From Candidatus Gemmiger stercorigallinarum (GTDB lineage: Bacteria > Bacillota > Clostridia > Oscillospirales > Ruminococcaceae): a stretch of 64,000 bases of DNA. Under the pieces are notes generated by a model that was not told where the DNA came from, ran no database searches, and saw only the letters and a list, made by a program, of their open reading frames with translations. The stretch's first letter is position 1. Every line of letters begins with the position of its first letter. Below, piece by piece: positions 1-8,848 of the stretch. Location: NCBI GenBank assembly GCA_019119495.1, contig DWWX01000015.1, positions 1 through 64,000 on the forward strand. Direction: 5' to 3'. A program made the translations under genes and the position numbers.

Positions 1-509
1 TTGCCGCGGTAGTTCAGGTCGCAGCTGATCTTGACGCCGTGGGCCTTGGCGGCCTTGCAGGCTTCGCGGCAGATGTCCACCACGTTGGGGCCCAGCGCCG
101 GGGTGATGCCGGTGAAGTGGAACCAGTCCACGCCCTCGAAGATGGCGTCCCAGTCGAAATCGGCGGTGGAAGCCTCCTGAATGGCGGAGTGGGCGCGGTC
201 GTAGATGCAGACCGAGCCGCGCTGGGAAGCGCCCTTCTCGTTGTAGTAGATGCCCACACGGTCGCCGCCGCGGACGATCTTGGTGGTATCGACGCCGTAG
301 CGGCGCAGGCTGTTGATGGCCGCCTGGCCGATGGCATGGGCGGGCAGCTTGGTGACGAAGGCGGCGTCAACGCCGTAGTTCGCCAGGGACACGGCCACGT
401 TGGCCTCGCCGCCGCCGAAGGTGAACTCCAGGCTGTTGGCCTGGACGAAACGCTCGTAGTTGAAGGGCTGCAGACGGACCATCAGTTCGCCAAAAGTAAC
501 GACTTTCAT
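1..509 (-). CDS. kdgK: 2-dehydro-3-deoxygluconokinase (PfkB family), C-terminus cut by window edge
   Basis: Reverse-strand reading from ATG at 509: MKVVTFGELMVRLQPFNYERFVQANSLEFTFGGGEANVAVSLANYGVDAAFVTKLP..., the PfkB N-terminal pattern; adjacent to KDPG aldolase. Confidence 0.85.
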   Translation of the reverse strand, partial: MKVVTFGELMVRLQPFNYERFVQANSLEFTFGGGEANVAVSLANYGVDAAFVTKLPAHAIGQAAINSLRRYGVDTTKIVRGGDRVGIYYNEKGASQRGSVCIYDRAHSAIQEASTADFDWDAIFEGVDWFHFTGITPALGPNVVDICREACKAAKAHGVKISCDLNYRG

Positions 510-581
510 GAAGTTGTCTCTCCTTATTCTATTCATTTGCCGGCCGGCCGCCGACAGGGGACCAAGGGGGGCGGGGCAGGC

Positions 582-1544
582 TTACTTCTGCACCAGATGG
601 ATGGCAAAGCCGGCGATCTCGTCCGCCATGTAGACGGCGGTGGTCTTGCCGTTCTTGACGACCTTGGAATCCAGGTCGAACTTGACGCCGCGCTGGCCCA
701 GGTGGAAGATGGCGCGGTCGACGTTGTTGCACTTGACGGCGATGTGGCCATGGGTGCCGCGGCCGGGCTTCTTCATGATCTCAAACTCTTTGTTGCCCAC
801 AAAGATGCTGGAGTTGCCGGGCTTGACGGCCATGCTCAGCAAAGCGCCCAGCATCTCGGCGGTCTTGGCGGCCTCGGCCTCGTCGGCGCAGTTGATGCCG
901 ATGTGGCCCAGCTCCAGGCCCAGCATGGTGTCCACGGCCTCTTTGCACATGGCGGTGATCTCGTCCCAGGCGCCGGCCTTGATCTTGTCGGCCTTGCACA
1001 TCCAGGTGCCGCCCACGGCCAGGATGCGGTCGTAGCCCAGGTAATCGTTGACGTTCTTGGCGTTGACGCCGCCGGTGCACATCCACTTCATGGTGGTCAG
1101 CGGGCCGGCCATGTTCTTCAGCATGGCAACGCCGCCGTTGGCCTCGGCGGGGAAGAACTTGACGTACTCCAGCCCCATGGCGTAAGCCTGGCTCATCTCG
1201 CCGGCGGTGGCGGTGCCGGGCATCATCAGGCCGCCCTTGTCGATGACGTACTTGGTCACGTTGGGGTCAAAGCCGGGGCTGACGATGAAGGACGCGCCTG
1301 CGGCCATGGCGCGGTCGGCCTGGTCGTTGGTCAGCACGGTGCCGGCGCCCAGCAGCATTTCGGGCACCTCGTCGTGGATCTTCTTGATGCACTCCTCGGC
1401 GCAGGCGGTGCGGAAGGTGACCTCCGCAGCCGGCAGGCCGCCCGCCACCAGCGCCTTGCAAAGGGGCACCGCCTCGTCCACGCTGTTAAAGGCGATGACA
1501 GGCACAATGCCGATCTGATAGATACGCTCCAATACAGGATTCAT
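582..1544 (-). CDS. KDPG/KHG aldolase fused to a C-terminal VOC (glyoxalase-like) domain
   Basis: 320 aa. N-terminal ~205 aa reads as Eda (GGLPAAEVTFRT, GAGTVLT, VKFFPAE, CTGGVN). C-terminal ~110 aa (LGHIGINCADEAEAAKT...GHIAVKCNNVDRAIFHLGQRG...GFAIHLVQK) looks VOC-like. Confidence 0.88.
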   Translation of the reverse strand: MNPVLERIYQIGIVPVIAFNSVDEAVPLCKALVAGGLPAAEVTFRTACAEECIKKIHDEVPEMLLGAGTVLTNDQADRAMAAGASFIVSPGFDPNVTKYVIDKGGLMMPGTATAGEMSQAYAMGLEYVKFFPAEANGGVAMLKNMAGPLTTMKWMCTGGVNAKNVNDYLGYDRILAVGGTWMCKADKIKAGAWDEITAMCKEAVDTMLGLELGHIGINCADEAEAAKTAEMLGALLSMAVKPGNSSIFVGNKEFEIMKKPGRGTHGHIAVKCNNVDRAIFHLGQRGVKFDLDSKVVKNGKTTAVYMADEIAGFAIHLVQK

Positions 1545-1587
1545 ACCACATTCTCCTTTTTTACCAAGACTGGTTTACCATTCCATC

Positions 1588-1608
1588 AAGCGGAACGCCG
1601 TTCCGCTT
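1588..1608. promoter_or_regulatory. Perfect 21-bp palindrome AAGCGGAACGCCGTTCCGCTT, candidate IclR/KdgR operator
   Basis: 10-bp arms around one central base, 44 bp upstream of the aldolase start and just downstream of a TTGACG-N18-TATAAT promoter. Confidence 0.7.
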
Positions 1609-1620
1609 TCGGTTGAATCT

Positions 1621-1650
1621 ATTATAACAAAGTGCGCGCGGCTGCGTCAA
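1621..1650 (-). promoter_or_regulatory. Sigma70-type promoter for the aldolase/kdgK operon (TTGACG-N18-TATAAT)
   Basis: Minus strand: TTGACG (1650-1645), TATAAT (1626-1621). Confidence 0.7.
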
Positions 1651-1724
1651 TCGGGTAATTTTGCACAACGAAACAGGAAAAATTCCTGGCTATTTGCCAA
1701 TGTTCCGCTGGGCGGGATATCGGC

Positions 1725-1753
1725 TTGAAAAAACGCCGGTTTGCTGGTATACT
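1725..1753 (+). promoter_or_regulatory. Sigma70-type promoter TTGAAA-N17-TATACT for the iclR-type gene
   Basis: TTGAAA 1725-1730, TATACT 1748-1753, 17-bp spacer. Confidence 0.7.
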
Positions 1754-1754
1754 G

Positions 1755-1771
1755 GTTCCGTAATACGGAAC
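1755..1771. promoter_or_regulatory. 17-bp palindrome GTTCCGTAATACGGAAC, candidate autoregulatory operator
   Basis: Perfect 8-bp arms around one base, immediately after the -10; shares the GTTCCG/CGGAAC half-site with 1588-1608. Confidence 0.65.
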
Positions 1772-1860
1772 TGCCGCCCGCCGGGGCGGGCAGGCAAAAA
1801 TGTGAACTTTTTGTTAAATTTTGGCGCGCGGACGGTGCGCCGCGGCGGGGAGGGAACGCC

Positions 1861-2646
1861 ATGGACACAGAGCAGACCGGGCGCGAACCGGGCGGCGTGC
1901 AGAGCGTCGAGCGCATTTTCGGCATCATCGAGGTGCTGGCCGCCCACCCGGCGGGGGTGGGGCTGCAAAAGCTGGCGGCGGAAGCCGGACTTGCCAAAAG
2001 CACAACCCACCGGCTGCTGGCCAGCCTGGTGCAGCTGGGCTATGCCCGGCAGGACAGCGTCACCGGCCATTACCGCCTGACGCTGAAGATGTTCGAGCTT
2101 TCCTCCGGCATTGTCAACAGCATGGACATTATGGGGGTGGCCAAGCTGCACCTGGAGCGGCTGGCCCAGCGCACCGGCGAGGCGGTGCACCTGGTCATCC
2201 GGGACGCAAGGGACATCGTCTACATCTATAAGACCGAGAGCGGCCCCAGCCGCATGTCCAGCCGGGTGGGGCTGCGCAGCCCGCTGTACTGCACCGGCGT
2301 GGGCAAGGCCATCCTGTCCACCCTGCCGCGGGCCGAGGTGGAGGAGATCTGGCGCCAAAGCCAGCCCCGCAAGCTGACCGAGCACACCATCACTGACCTG
2401 AACGGCCTGCTTTCCCAGCTGGCGCAGGTGCGCACCCGCGGCTACGCCATCGACGACGAGGAGAACGAGCCGGGCATCCGCTGTGTGGCGCTGGCCATAC
2501 CGGGGCCGGGCGGCCGGGCGGACAGCGCCTTTTCCATCAGCGGCATGGCGCCCTACATGACGCCCGACCGGGTGGGGCGCATCGCCCAGCTTGCGCTGGA
2601 GACCCGCGCCGACATCCTGCACGACTTGGGCCTGGCCGGGCACTGA
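1861..2646 (+). CDS. IclR family transcriptional regulator
   Basis: VQSVERIFGIIEVLAAHPAGVGLQKLAAEAGLAKSTTHRLLASLVQLGYARQD...GHYRLT; C-terminal IclR effector domain (LYCTGVGKAILSTLP, GYAIDDEENEPGIRCVALAIPG). Confidence 0.95.
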   Translation: MDTEQTGREPGGVQSVERIFGIIEVLAAHPAGVGLQKLAAEAGLAKSTTHRLLASLVQLGYARQDSVTGHYRLTLKMFELSSGIVNSMDIMGVAKLHLERLAQRTGEAVHLVIRDARDIVYIYKTESGPSRMSSRVGLRSPLYCTGVGKAILSTLPRAEVEEIWRQSQPRKLTEHTITDLNGLLSQLAQVRTRGYAIDDEENEPGIRCVALAIPGPGGRADSAFSISGMAPYMTPDRVGRIAQLALETRADILHDLGLAGH

Positions 2647-2716
2647 CCGCATTGCCCTACGATACGGCGCCCGCCGGGCCACGCCGCCTGCCGGGCGCCG
2701 GGACAGGAGAACCGAT

Positions 2717-3466
2717 ATGCGAACCATCATACTGTTTGGCGTGCGGTACTGCGCCGCCGCGCAAGGCGAACTGCTGGCGGCCATCACCGCGCCGCTGCAG
2801 CCCGGCGAGTGCCGCACCGCCGCCTTTGCCCCGGTGACCAGCCTGTCCCAGGCGGCCAGGGACGAAAGCTACCGCCAGGTGCTCAACGGCATGAGCCTTT
2901 GCGCCATGGACGGCATGCCGGTGGTCAAACGGGCCCAGAAGCTGGACCCGGCGCTGGCGGACATCCAGCGGTGCAGCGGCCCCGATATGCTGCGCCTTGT
3001 GCTGGCCGCCACCCAAAACACCGGCGCCCGCCATTACTTTTACGGCACCACCGAGGAAAACCTGGCTGCCCTGCGGCAGGCCGCGGCGCAGCAGTACCCC
3101 GGCCTGTGCATTGCGGGCACCCACGCGCCGCCCTTCCGCCCGCTGAGCGCGGAGGAGGAGGCCGAGGACATCCGCCGCATCCGGCAGGCGAAGCCCGACT
3201 ACCTGTGGGTGGCGCTGGGCGCGCCCCGGCAGGACTACTGGGTGGCCCGCCATGCCGCCCGGCTGGACGGCATGCGGGTGCTGGCGGTGGGCGCCGCGCT
3301 GAACTTTTTGACCGGGCAGGTGCGCCGCGCGCCGGAATGGATGCGCAAAGCCGGGCTGGAATGGGCCTACCGCATCTGGCGGGAGCCGAAGCAGTTTTGG
3401 CGGTATGCCAAAAACGGCGCCTACTTTTTGTACCGCAGCGCCAGAGAGGACCTGCTGCGCCGCTGA
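2717..3466 (+). CDS. WecG/TagA/CpsF family glycosyltransferase
   Basis: LNGMSLCAMDGMPVV, HYFYGTTEENLAALRQ, KPDYLWVALGAPRQDYWVARHAARLDGMRVLAVGAALNFLTGQVRRAPEWMRKAGLEWAYRIWREPKQFWRY. Confidence 0.92.
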   Translation: MRTIILFGVRYCAAAQGELLAAITAPLQPGECRTAAFAPVTSLSQAARDESYRQVLNGMSLCAMDGMPVVKRAQKLDPALADIQRCSGPDMLRLVLAATQNTGARHYFYGTTEENLAALRQAAAQQYPGLCIAGTHAPPFRPLSAEEEAEDIRRIRQAKPDYLWVALGAPRQDYWVARHAARLDGMRVLAVGAALNFLTGQVRRAPEWMRKAGLEWAYRIWREPKQFWRYAKNGAYFLYRSAREDLLRR

Positions 3467-3499
3467 ACACAAGATCACCCGCGAAAGGGGCATACTACC

Positions 3500-4426
3500 A
3501 TGGAAAACCTGATCTTCGGCGCCTTTGCCACGCTGGAAGGCCACCGGGAGGGCGACGCCGCCAACCTGGGCAGTGACGCCTACTACCGGTGCGTCGTGGT
3601 GGCGCTGGCCAGCGCCAAACTGGCCAACCCCGACTGCGACGTTGCACTTGTCACCAATGCGCCGGTGCCCCGACCCTACGCCGCCCAGCTGGAAGCCGCC
3701 GGCGTGCAGGTGCTGGACTGCCCCTTTGACCATTACCGGGTGGACGCGGCGCTGGAATGGTCGCTGGCCTTTTACAAGCTGTGCGCCATGGAGTGGGTGC
3801 TGGCCCACACCGCCTATGCCCGCTGCGCGCTGCTGGACGTGGACACCTACACCCAGTACCCCTACACCGACCTGTGGCGCGAAGCCGACGAGGCGGTGCT
3901 CTTGTACCAGGTTCCCCACGCGGCCGGCCAGCCCATGGCGGCAGCCATCAGCCGCAATTATGCCCGGCTGTACGGCGGGCAGCCGGTGCTGACCCACTTT
4001 GGCGGCGAACTGATCGCCGGCAGCCGCGCCCGCCTGGCCGATTTTATGGCCGAGTGCGCCGGGGTCTACCGCACCATGAACGAAAAGGGCCTGCGCCCCC
4101 ACGAGGGCGACGAGTTCATCACCTGCGCCGCGGCCTACCGCAGCCTGCTGGCGGGCAGGCCGGTGCGGGCGGCCAACGCCTATATCTTCCGCTACTGGGT
4201 GGGGGCGCGGTTTTACTTTGTCTCCACCAACTACTGCAACGACCCGGTGTGCATCTTCCACCTGCCGGGCGGCAAAAACCGCCAGCTGCGGGTGCTGTAC
4301 CGGCGGTATGCAAAGCGCGGGGCTTTCCCCCCGCGGGAAAAGGTCTACCGCCTGTGCTGCTTCCCCGCCGCGCACCCGCCGCTGCTGCGCAGCATCTGGG
4401 TGCGGCTGCTGGCCCGGCTGGGGTAA
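3500..4426 (+). CDS. Putative glycosyltransferase (nucleotide-diphospho-sugar transferase fold)
   Basis: 308 aa; ALLDVDTYTQYPYTDLW resembles a DxD region; GDEFITCAA; downstream of the WecG-type gene. Confidence 0.6.
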   Translation: MENLIFGAFATLEGHREGDAANLGSDAYYRCVVVALASAKLANPDCDVALVTNAPVPRPYAAQLEAAGVQVLDCPFDHYRVDAALEWSLAFYKLCAMEWVLAHTAYARCALLDVDTYTQYPYTDLWREADEAVLLYQVPHAAGQPMAAAISRNYARLYGGQPVLTHFGGELIAGSRARLADFMAECAGVYRTMNEKGLRPHEGDEFITCAAAYRSLLAGRPVRAANAYIFRYWVGARFYFVSTNYCNDPVCIFHLPGGKNRQLRVLYRRYAKRGAFPPREKVYRLCCFPAAHPPLLRSIWVRLLARLG

Positions 4427-4547
4427 AAGGCCGGCGGCCGCATGGCGTCGAGGCTGACTTTGCTGCGGTGATTGGAGCAGCGAAGCCGACGGAGGGGGCA
4501 TTGTCCTACGCGGGTACGCGGCGGCAGGGAGAGCCGGCAACCCGGAA

Positions 4548-4721
4548 GGATACTGGCAGGGCAAGGGTGCCGCACCCCTCCGTCGCCTGGGGCGACACCT
4601 CCCCTTACAGGGGAGGCTTTATAGGGCGGCAATCCCCCAAAGCCTCCCCTGCAAGGGGAAGTGGATGCGCCGCAAGGCGCAGACGGAGGGGTGCATTGCC
4701 GCTTTGCCCCACAGGTATCCT
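4548..4721. repeat. MITE-like inverted-repeat element, short form (copy A)
   Basis: Core 4572-4694 has perfect 13-bp termini GCACCCCTCCGTC/GACGGAGGGGTGC; internal CTCCCCTTACAGGGGAG / CTCCCCTGCAAGGGGA; outer imperfect arms out to GGATAC/GTATCC. Confidence 0.8.
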
Positions 4722-5514
4722 GCAGACCCCGGCAGGGCTTTGCCCCGCATCCGTAGGGGACGATGCTCGCATCGTCCCGCAAACCCTGCGATGCCGCAGA
4801 CCCCAAGCGGCGGGCGAAAACGCCCGCCCTGCATTGCGGCCGGGAACGGGAGATAACGCGGAAGAGGCAGCTCCCCGCCAGGCCCGTCGGCGGGCCGATG
4901 CAAGCATCGGCCCCTACGCAGGCGTTGCGAGCGGACGGGGGCATGCGGCGGCCTGCCCCCGGTTCTGCCGCCTGTTTCCCTTGCATTGTAGGGCGGGCGT
5001 TCACGCCCGCCGGGGGCCTTGCGGCGGCCCGGAAGGGTATTGGCAAGGCAAGGCGCCGCACCCCTCAGTCGGCTGACGCCGACAGCTCCCCTTACAGGGG
5101 AGCCTTCCGGGTGGCGGTCCCCCCAAAGTCTCCCCTGCAAGGGGCTGCGGAGTCGAGCGCCGCCTGCGGCGGAGAAAGCGAGACGGAGCAGGTGCAGCGG
5201 TCGCAGAGCACAAGCGTGCTTCAGCGCGCGCCGTGCGATGCGGGCACCGCAAACCGGACGGTGGATGCGCCGTAAGGCGCAGACGGAGGGGTGCATTGCC
5301 GCTTTGCCCCACAGGTATCCCGCAGACCCCGGCAGGGCCTTGCCCCGCGTCCGTAGGGGACGATGCTTGCATCGTCCCGCAAACCCTGCAATGCCGCAGA
5401 CCCCAAGCGGCGGGCGAAAACGCCCGCCCTGCATTGCGGCCGGGAACGGGAGATAACGCGGAAGAGGCAGCCCCCCGCCATGCCTGACCGCGGGCCGATG
5501 CAAGCATCGGCCCC
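4662..5514. repeat. Direct repeat: ~4662-4918 duplicated at ~5262-5514 (600-bp offset)
   Basis: AGACGGAGGGGTGCATTGCCGCTTTGCCCCACAGGTATCC starts at both 4681 and 5281; CCCCAAGCGGCGGGCGAAAACGCCCGCCCTGCATTGCGGCCGGGAACGGGAGATAACGCG at both 4801 and 5401. Confidence 0.9.
5036..5321. repeat. MITE-like inverted-repeat element, long form (copy B)
   Basis: Termini GCACCCCTCAGTC (5058) and GACGGAGGGGTGC (to 5294); internal block GCTGCGGAGTCGAGCGCCGCCTGCGGCGGA...CACCGCAAACCGGACGG shared with copy D. Confidence 0.8.
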
Positions 5515-5598
5515 TGCAAAAGGGCCTGGCGGCAGATGCACGCCAGCCGCCCTGCCGCCCCCGCCGCCAGTACCCCCGCAAAACAGAAAGGACCCGCT

Positions 5599-6582
5599 AT
5601 GCCGGAAGAAAAAAATCGCGATACTCCTTCCCGCCTGGCCCAGGCATTGAAAGCCCTGATCCCCCAGCGCGGCCAGGATGAAAGCCAGCTCGGCCCCATG
5701 ATGCGCGCCATCAGGGCGGTGCACTCGGTGGCGTCGGCGGGCGGGTCCACCTCGCCGGAGGACCTGGAACGCCAGCGCGCCGGGCAGGAGCTGTTCGCCA
5801 AACTGGTCACCCCCGCCATCGGCGTGACCACCCAGGAAGTCCGGGTGCGGCACATCCCCGCCGAGTGGGTACGTCTGGACTTCGGCCACGACCGCCGGCA
5901 CATCGTGCTGTACTGCCACGGCGGCGGCTACACCTGCGGCCAGCTGGGCTATGCCCGCATCCTGGCCAGCAAGCTGGCGCTGGCCACCGGCTGCGACGTG
6001 TTCTCGTTCGAGTACCGCCTTGCCCCCGAACATCCCTACCCGGCCGCCGTGCAGGACGCGCAGGCGGTGTGGGACCACCTGATGTACCAGGGCTTCGGCG
6101 CGCGGGACGTGATCCTGGCCGGGGACTCGGCCGGCGGCAACCTGGCGCTGGAGCTCTGCCTGAACCTGAAAGAGCAGGGCCGCCGCCAGCCCCGGATGCT
6201 GGCGCTGTTCAGCCCCTGGACCGACATGACCTGTTCCGGTCTGTCCCACACCGACTGCGCCGACATCGACCCCATGCTCACCGCCGAGTATATCGCCGCG
6301 GTGCGGCAGGCCTACACCGGCCCCGACGCCGACTGGGCCGACCCCCGCTACTCGCCGCTGTTCGGCGACCTGCGGGGCCTGCCCGCCACGCTGATCCAGG
6401 TGGGCACCAACGAGATCCTGCGCTCCGACTCGGAGCTTTTGCACCACAAGCTGCAGGAGGCCGGCGTCTACTCGACGCTGGAAGTTTACGAGGACTGCTG
6501 GCATGTGTTCCAGCAGATGCCCATCCGCCGCGCCGCCCAGGCCATGGAGAGCGTGGGGCGGTTTGTGCAGCGGAATCTGTAA
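5599..6582 (+). CDS. Alpha/beta hydrolase, hormone-sensitive-lipase-type esterase
   Basis: HGGGYTCGQ oxyanion motif, GDSAGGNLALEL nucleophile elbow, late catalytic Asp/His region (RSDSELL...CWHVFQQMP). Confidence 0.9.
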   Translation: MPEEKNRDTPSRLAQALKALIPQRGQDESQLGPMMRAIRAVHSVASAGGSTSPEDLERQRAGQELFAKLVTPAIGVTTQEVRVRHIPAEWVRLDFGHDRRHIVLYCHGGGYTCGQLGYARILASKLALATGCDVFSFEYRLAPEHPYPAAVQDAQAVWDHLMYQGFGARDVILAGDSAGGNLALELCLNLKEQGRRQPRMLALFSPWTDMTCSGLSHTDCADIDPMLTAEYIAAVRQAYTGPDADWADPRYSPLFGDLRGLPATLIQVGTNEILRSDSELLHHKLQEAGVYSTLEVYEDCWHVFQQMPIRRAAQAMESVGRFVQRNL

Positions 6583-6647
6583 CGCGGCCGGGGACGCCCC
6601 GCTATCCCCCAAAAACCGGGAAGTTGAATTGTATGAGGTGATCTGCC

Positions 6648-7235
6648 ATGCGCCATTGCGGCACACAAATACTGGAGACCGGGCGGCTGCTGCTGCGGCC
6701 GCTGTCCATCAACGACGCCGAGATGATGTTCGGCAACTGGGCCTGCGACCCGGAGGTGGCGCGCTACCTGCGCTGGCAGCCCCACCGCAGCTGGGCCGAG
6801 ACGGCCGAATATTTGAACGAGGCGGCCGGGCATTACGCCGAGCCGGAGTTTTACCAGTGGGGCATTGAGGAAAAGGTCAGCGGCGCGCTGATCGGTTCCA
6901 TCAGCCTGGCGCGGGGCGAGGCCGACCCCGGCTGGCCCGCCGCCTGCGAGCGCCTGGGCGAGATCTGGGAGCCGGGCTACTGCCTGGGCCGCAAATGGTG
7001 GGGCCGTGGCTACGCCACCGAGGCGCTGTGCGCGGTGCGGGACTACTGGTTCGGCACGGTGCGGGGCAAATGGCTGTGCTGCTGCCACGCCAACGACAAT
7101 GTGGCTTCCGGCGCGGTGATGCAGAAAGCCGGCTTTACCTACCACCACGACGCGACCTATCACAAGTTCGACGGCACGCCGGTGCCCTGCCGGGCCTATT
7201 TTCTGCTGCGCAGCCAGGTGGAACTGCCGGGCTGA
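6648..7235 (+). CDS. GNAT N-acetyltransferase (RimJ/RimL-like)
   Basis: LETGRLLLRPLSINDAEMMFGNWACDPEVARYLRW, GYCLGRKWWGRGYATEAL, NDNVASGAVMQKAGF. Confidence 0.9.
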   Translation: MRHCGTQILETGRLLLRPLSINDAEMMFGNWACDPEVARYLRWQPHRSWAETAEYLNEAAGHYAEPEFYQWGIEEKVSGALIGSISLARGEADPGWPAACERLGEIWEPGYCLGRKWWGRGYATEALCAVRDYWFGTVRGKWLCCCHANDNVASGAVMQKAGFTYHHDATYHKFDGTPVPCRAYFLLRSQVELPG

Positions 7236-7328
7236 GGCCCCGCCGCCCGCGCGCAGGGCAGCCCCTGCCGCCCTGCCGCCCCAAAAGTCCCGGAAACACA
7301 CAGACAGAGGAGTTTTTGAGGAATTTGT

Positions 7329-8684
7329 ATGAGTGAACTGATCCATCTGCCCGGCATGGAACCCGCCGGGCAGCCCGAACCGGCGGCCGACCCCATGGCC
7401 ACCGCAGGGCCGCAGGGGCCTGTCCCGGTGGTGCTGCTGGCGCTGGACCAGGGAAAGTTTGACGCCGCCCGCAGCCTGGACGAGCTGGCCGCCCTGGCCG
7501 AGGCCAACAATATGCAGGCGGTGGCCGCCGTGGTGCAGAAACGCCAGACGCCGGAGGCCGCCACCATGCTGGGCGAGGGCAAGGTGGCCGAAGCCCGCCT
7601 GGTCTGCCTGAACGCCGGCGCCGAGGCCGCCGTTTTTGACGGCGAGCTGACCGGCAGCCAGCTGCGCAATTTGAGCGCCGCCTTGCAGGTGGAGGTCATC
7701 GACCGCACCATGCTGATCCTGGAGATCTTCCGCTCCCGCGCCACCACCAACGAGGGAAAACTGCAGACCGAGCTGGCGCTTTTGCGCTACCAGATGCCCC
7801 GGCTGCAGGGCCTGGGCGAGGTGCTGAGCCGCCAGGGCGGCGGCGGTGGCGGCGGGGCCGGCGCCCGCCGCGGCGCCGGCGAGACCAAGCTGGAGCTGGA
7901 CCGCCGGCACATCCGCCGCCGCATCGAAACGCTGGAGAGCCGCCTGAAGGAGATGGAAAAGCGCCGGGGCGAGACCCGCCGCGCCCGCCAGAAAAGCGGC
8001 GTGCCGGTGGTGGCGCTGGTGGGCTACACCAACGTGGGCAAGTCCAGCCTGACCAACGCCCTGTGCGGGGCCGGGATCTTTGAGGCGGACATGCTGTTTG
8101 CCACGCTGGACCCCACCGCCCGCCGCCTGATGCTGCCCAGCGGCCTGGACGTGGTGCTGGTGGACACCGTCGGCTTTGTCAGCCGGCTGCCCCACCACCT
8201 GGTGGACGCCTTCAAGAGCACGCTGGAGGAGGCCGCCTTTGCCGACGTGCTGGTGCGTGTGGCCGACGCCAGCGACCCCGCCGCGCCGGAACAGCTGGCC
8301 GTGACCGACCAGGTGCTGGACGAGCTGGGCTGCGGCGGCATCCCCCGCCTGACCGTCTACAACAAGTGCGACAAGGCCGGCGCGGTGCCCTTTGACCCGG
8401 ACATCCTGCTGACCAGCGCCCGCACCGGCCGCGGCCTGGACGCGCTGAAAACCCGCCTGGACGAGATCCTGGCCGCCCGCGTGCGCCGCATCGAGGTGCT
8501 TTTGCCCTACGACCAGCTGGCGCTGGCCGACATCCTGCGCAGCCGCGGCAGCGTGCTGGCCGAGGACTACCGCCCGGAGGGCGTCTACTACGCCGGCACC
8601 GTCCGCGTGGACGACCTGCACCGTTTTGCCCCCTACCTGCTGCCCCGCACCACCGGGGACGCCCCCGGCCCCGCCGGCGGCTGA
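7329..8684 (+). CDS. hflX: GTPase HflX
   Basis: GERRGAGETKLELDRR-like region (GARRGAGETKLELDRRHIRRRI), G1 VGYTNVGKSSLTNAL, DTVGFVSRLPHHLVDAFKSTLEEA, NKCD. Confidence 0.95.
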   Translation: MSELIHLPGMEPAGQPEPAADPMATAGPQGPVPVVLLALDQGKFDAARSLDELAALAEANNMQAVAAVVQKRQTPEAATMLGEGKVAEARLVCLNAGAEAAVFDGELTGSQLRNLSAALQVEVIDRTMLILEIFRSRATTNEGKLQTELALLRYQMPRLQGLGEVLSRQGGGGGGGAGARRGAGETKLELDRRHIRRRIETLESRLKEMEKRRGETRRARQKSGVPVVALVGYTNVGKSSLTNALCGAGIFEADMLFATLDPTARRLMLPSGLDVVLVDTVGFVSRLPHHLVDAFKSTLEEAAFADVLVRVADASDPAAPEQLAVTDQVLDELGCGGIPRLTVYNKCDKAGAVPFDPDILLTSARTGRGLDALKTRLDEILAARVRRIEVLLPYDQLALADILRSRGSVLAEDYRPEGVYYAGTVRVDDLHRFAPYLLPRTTGDAPGPAGG

Positions 8685-8723
8685 GCCTGCCGGGCGCAGG
8701 CACAGGCCCCAACACAAAAAACA

Positions 8724-8771
8724 AGACGCCCCCGCCCATCCCGTTTTGAACCGGGAGGGGCGGGGGCGTTG
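8724..8771 (-). terminator. Rho-independent terminator downstream of the amidase gene
   Basis: Minus strand AACGCCCCCGCCCCTCCCGG...CGGGATGGGCGGGGGCGTCTTGTTTTTTG. Confidence 0.75.
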
Positions 8772-8848
8772 GCGTGCCGAGGAACCTGGCAAAATACAAA
8801 AGGGAAAACAGCCGCGCGGCTTGCACTGCGGGGGGGGAGCGCGGCGGC

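Noticed and set aside
1-509. Truncated kdgK as a pseudogene
   Set aside because: Truncation is due to the window edge; frame is open throughout.
39-1616. 525-aa + strand ORF antisense to the aldolase/kdgK genes
   Set aside because: Shadow ORF from GC-rich codon bias; the minus strand encodes recognisable enzymes and the + translation is low-complexity Gly/Ala/Val.
4500-5560. CRISPR-like array suspected from repeated palindromic units
   Set aside because: Units differ in type and spacing, no uniform repeat/spacer periodicity and no cas genes.
4345-5581. Overlapping ORFs of 145-439 aa in the repeat block
   Set aside because: All are translations of MITE-like repeats and hairpins; similar peptides recur in the other repeat copies, so they are not independent genes.
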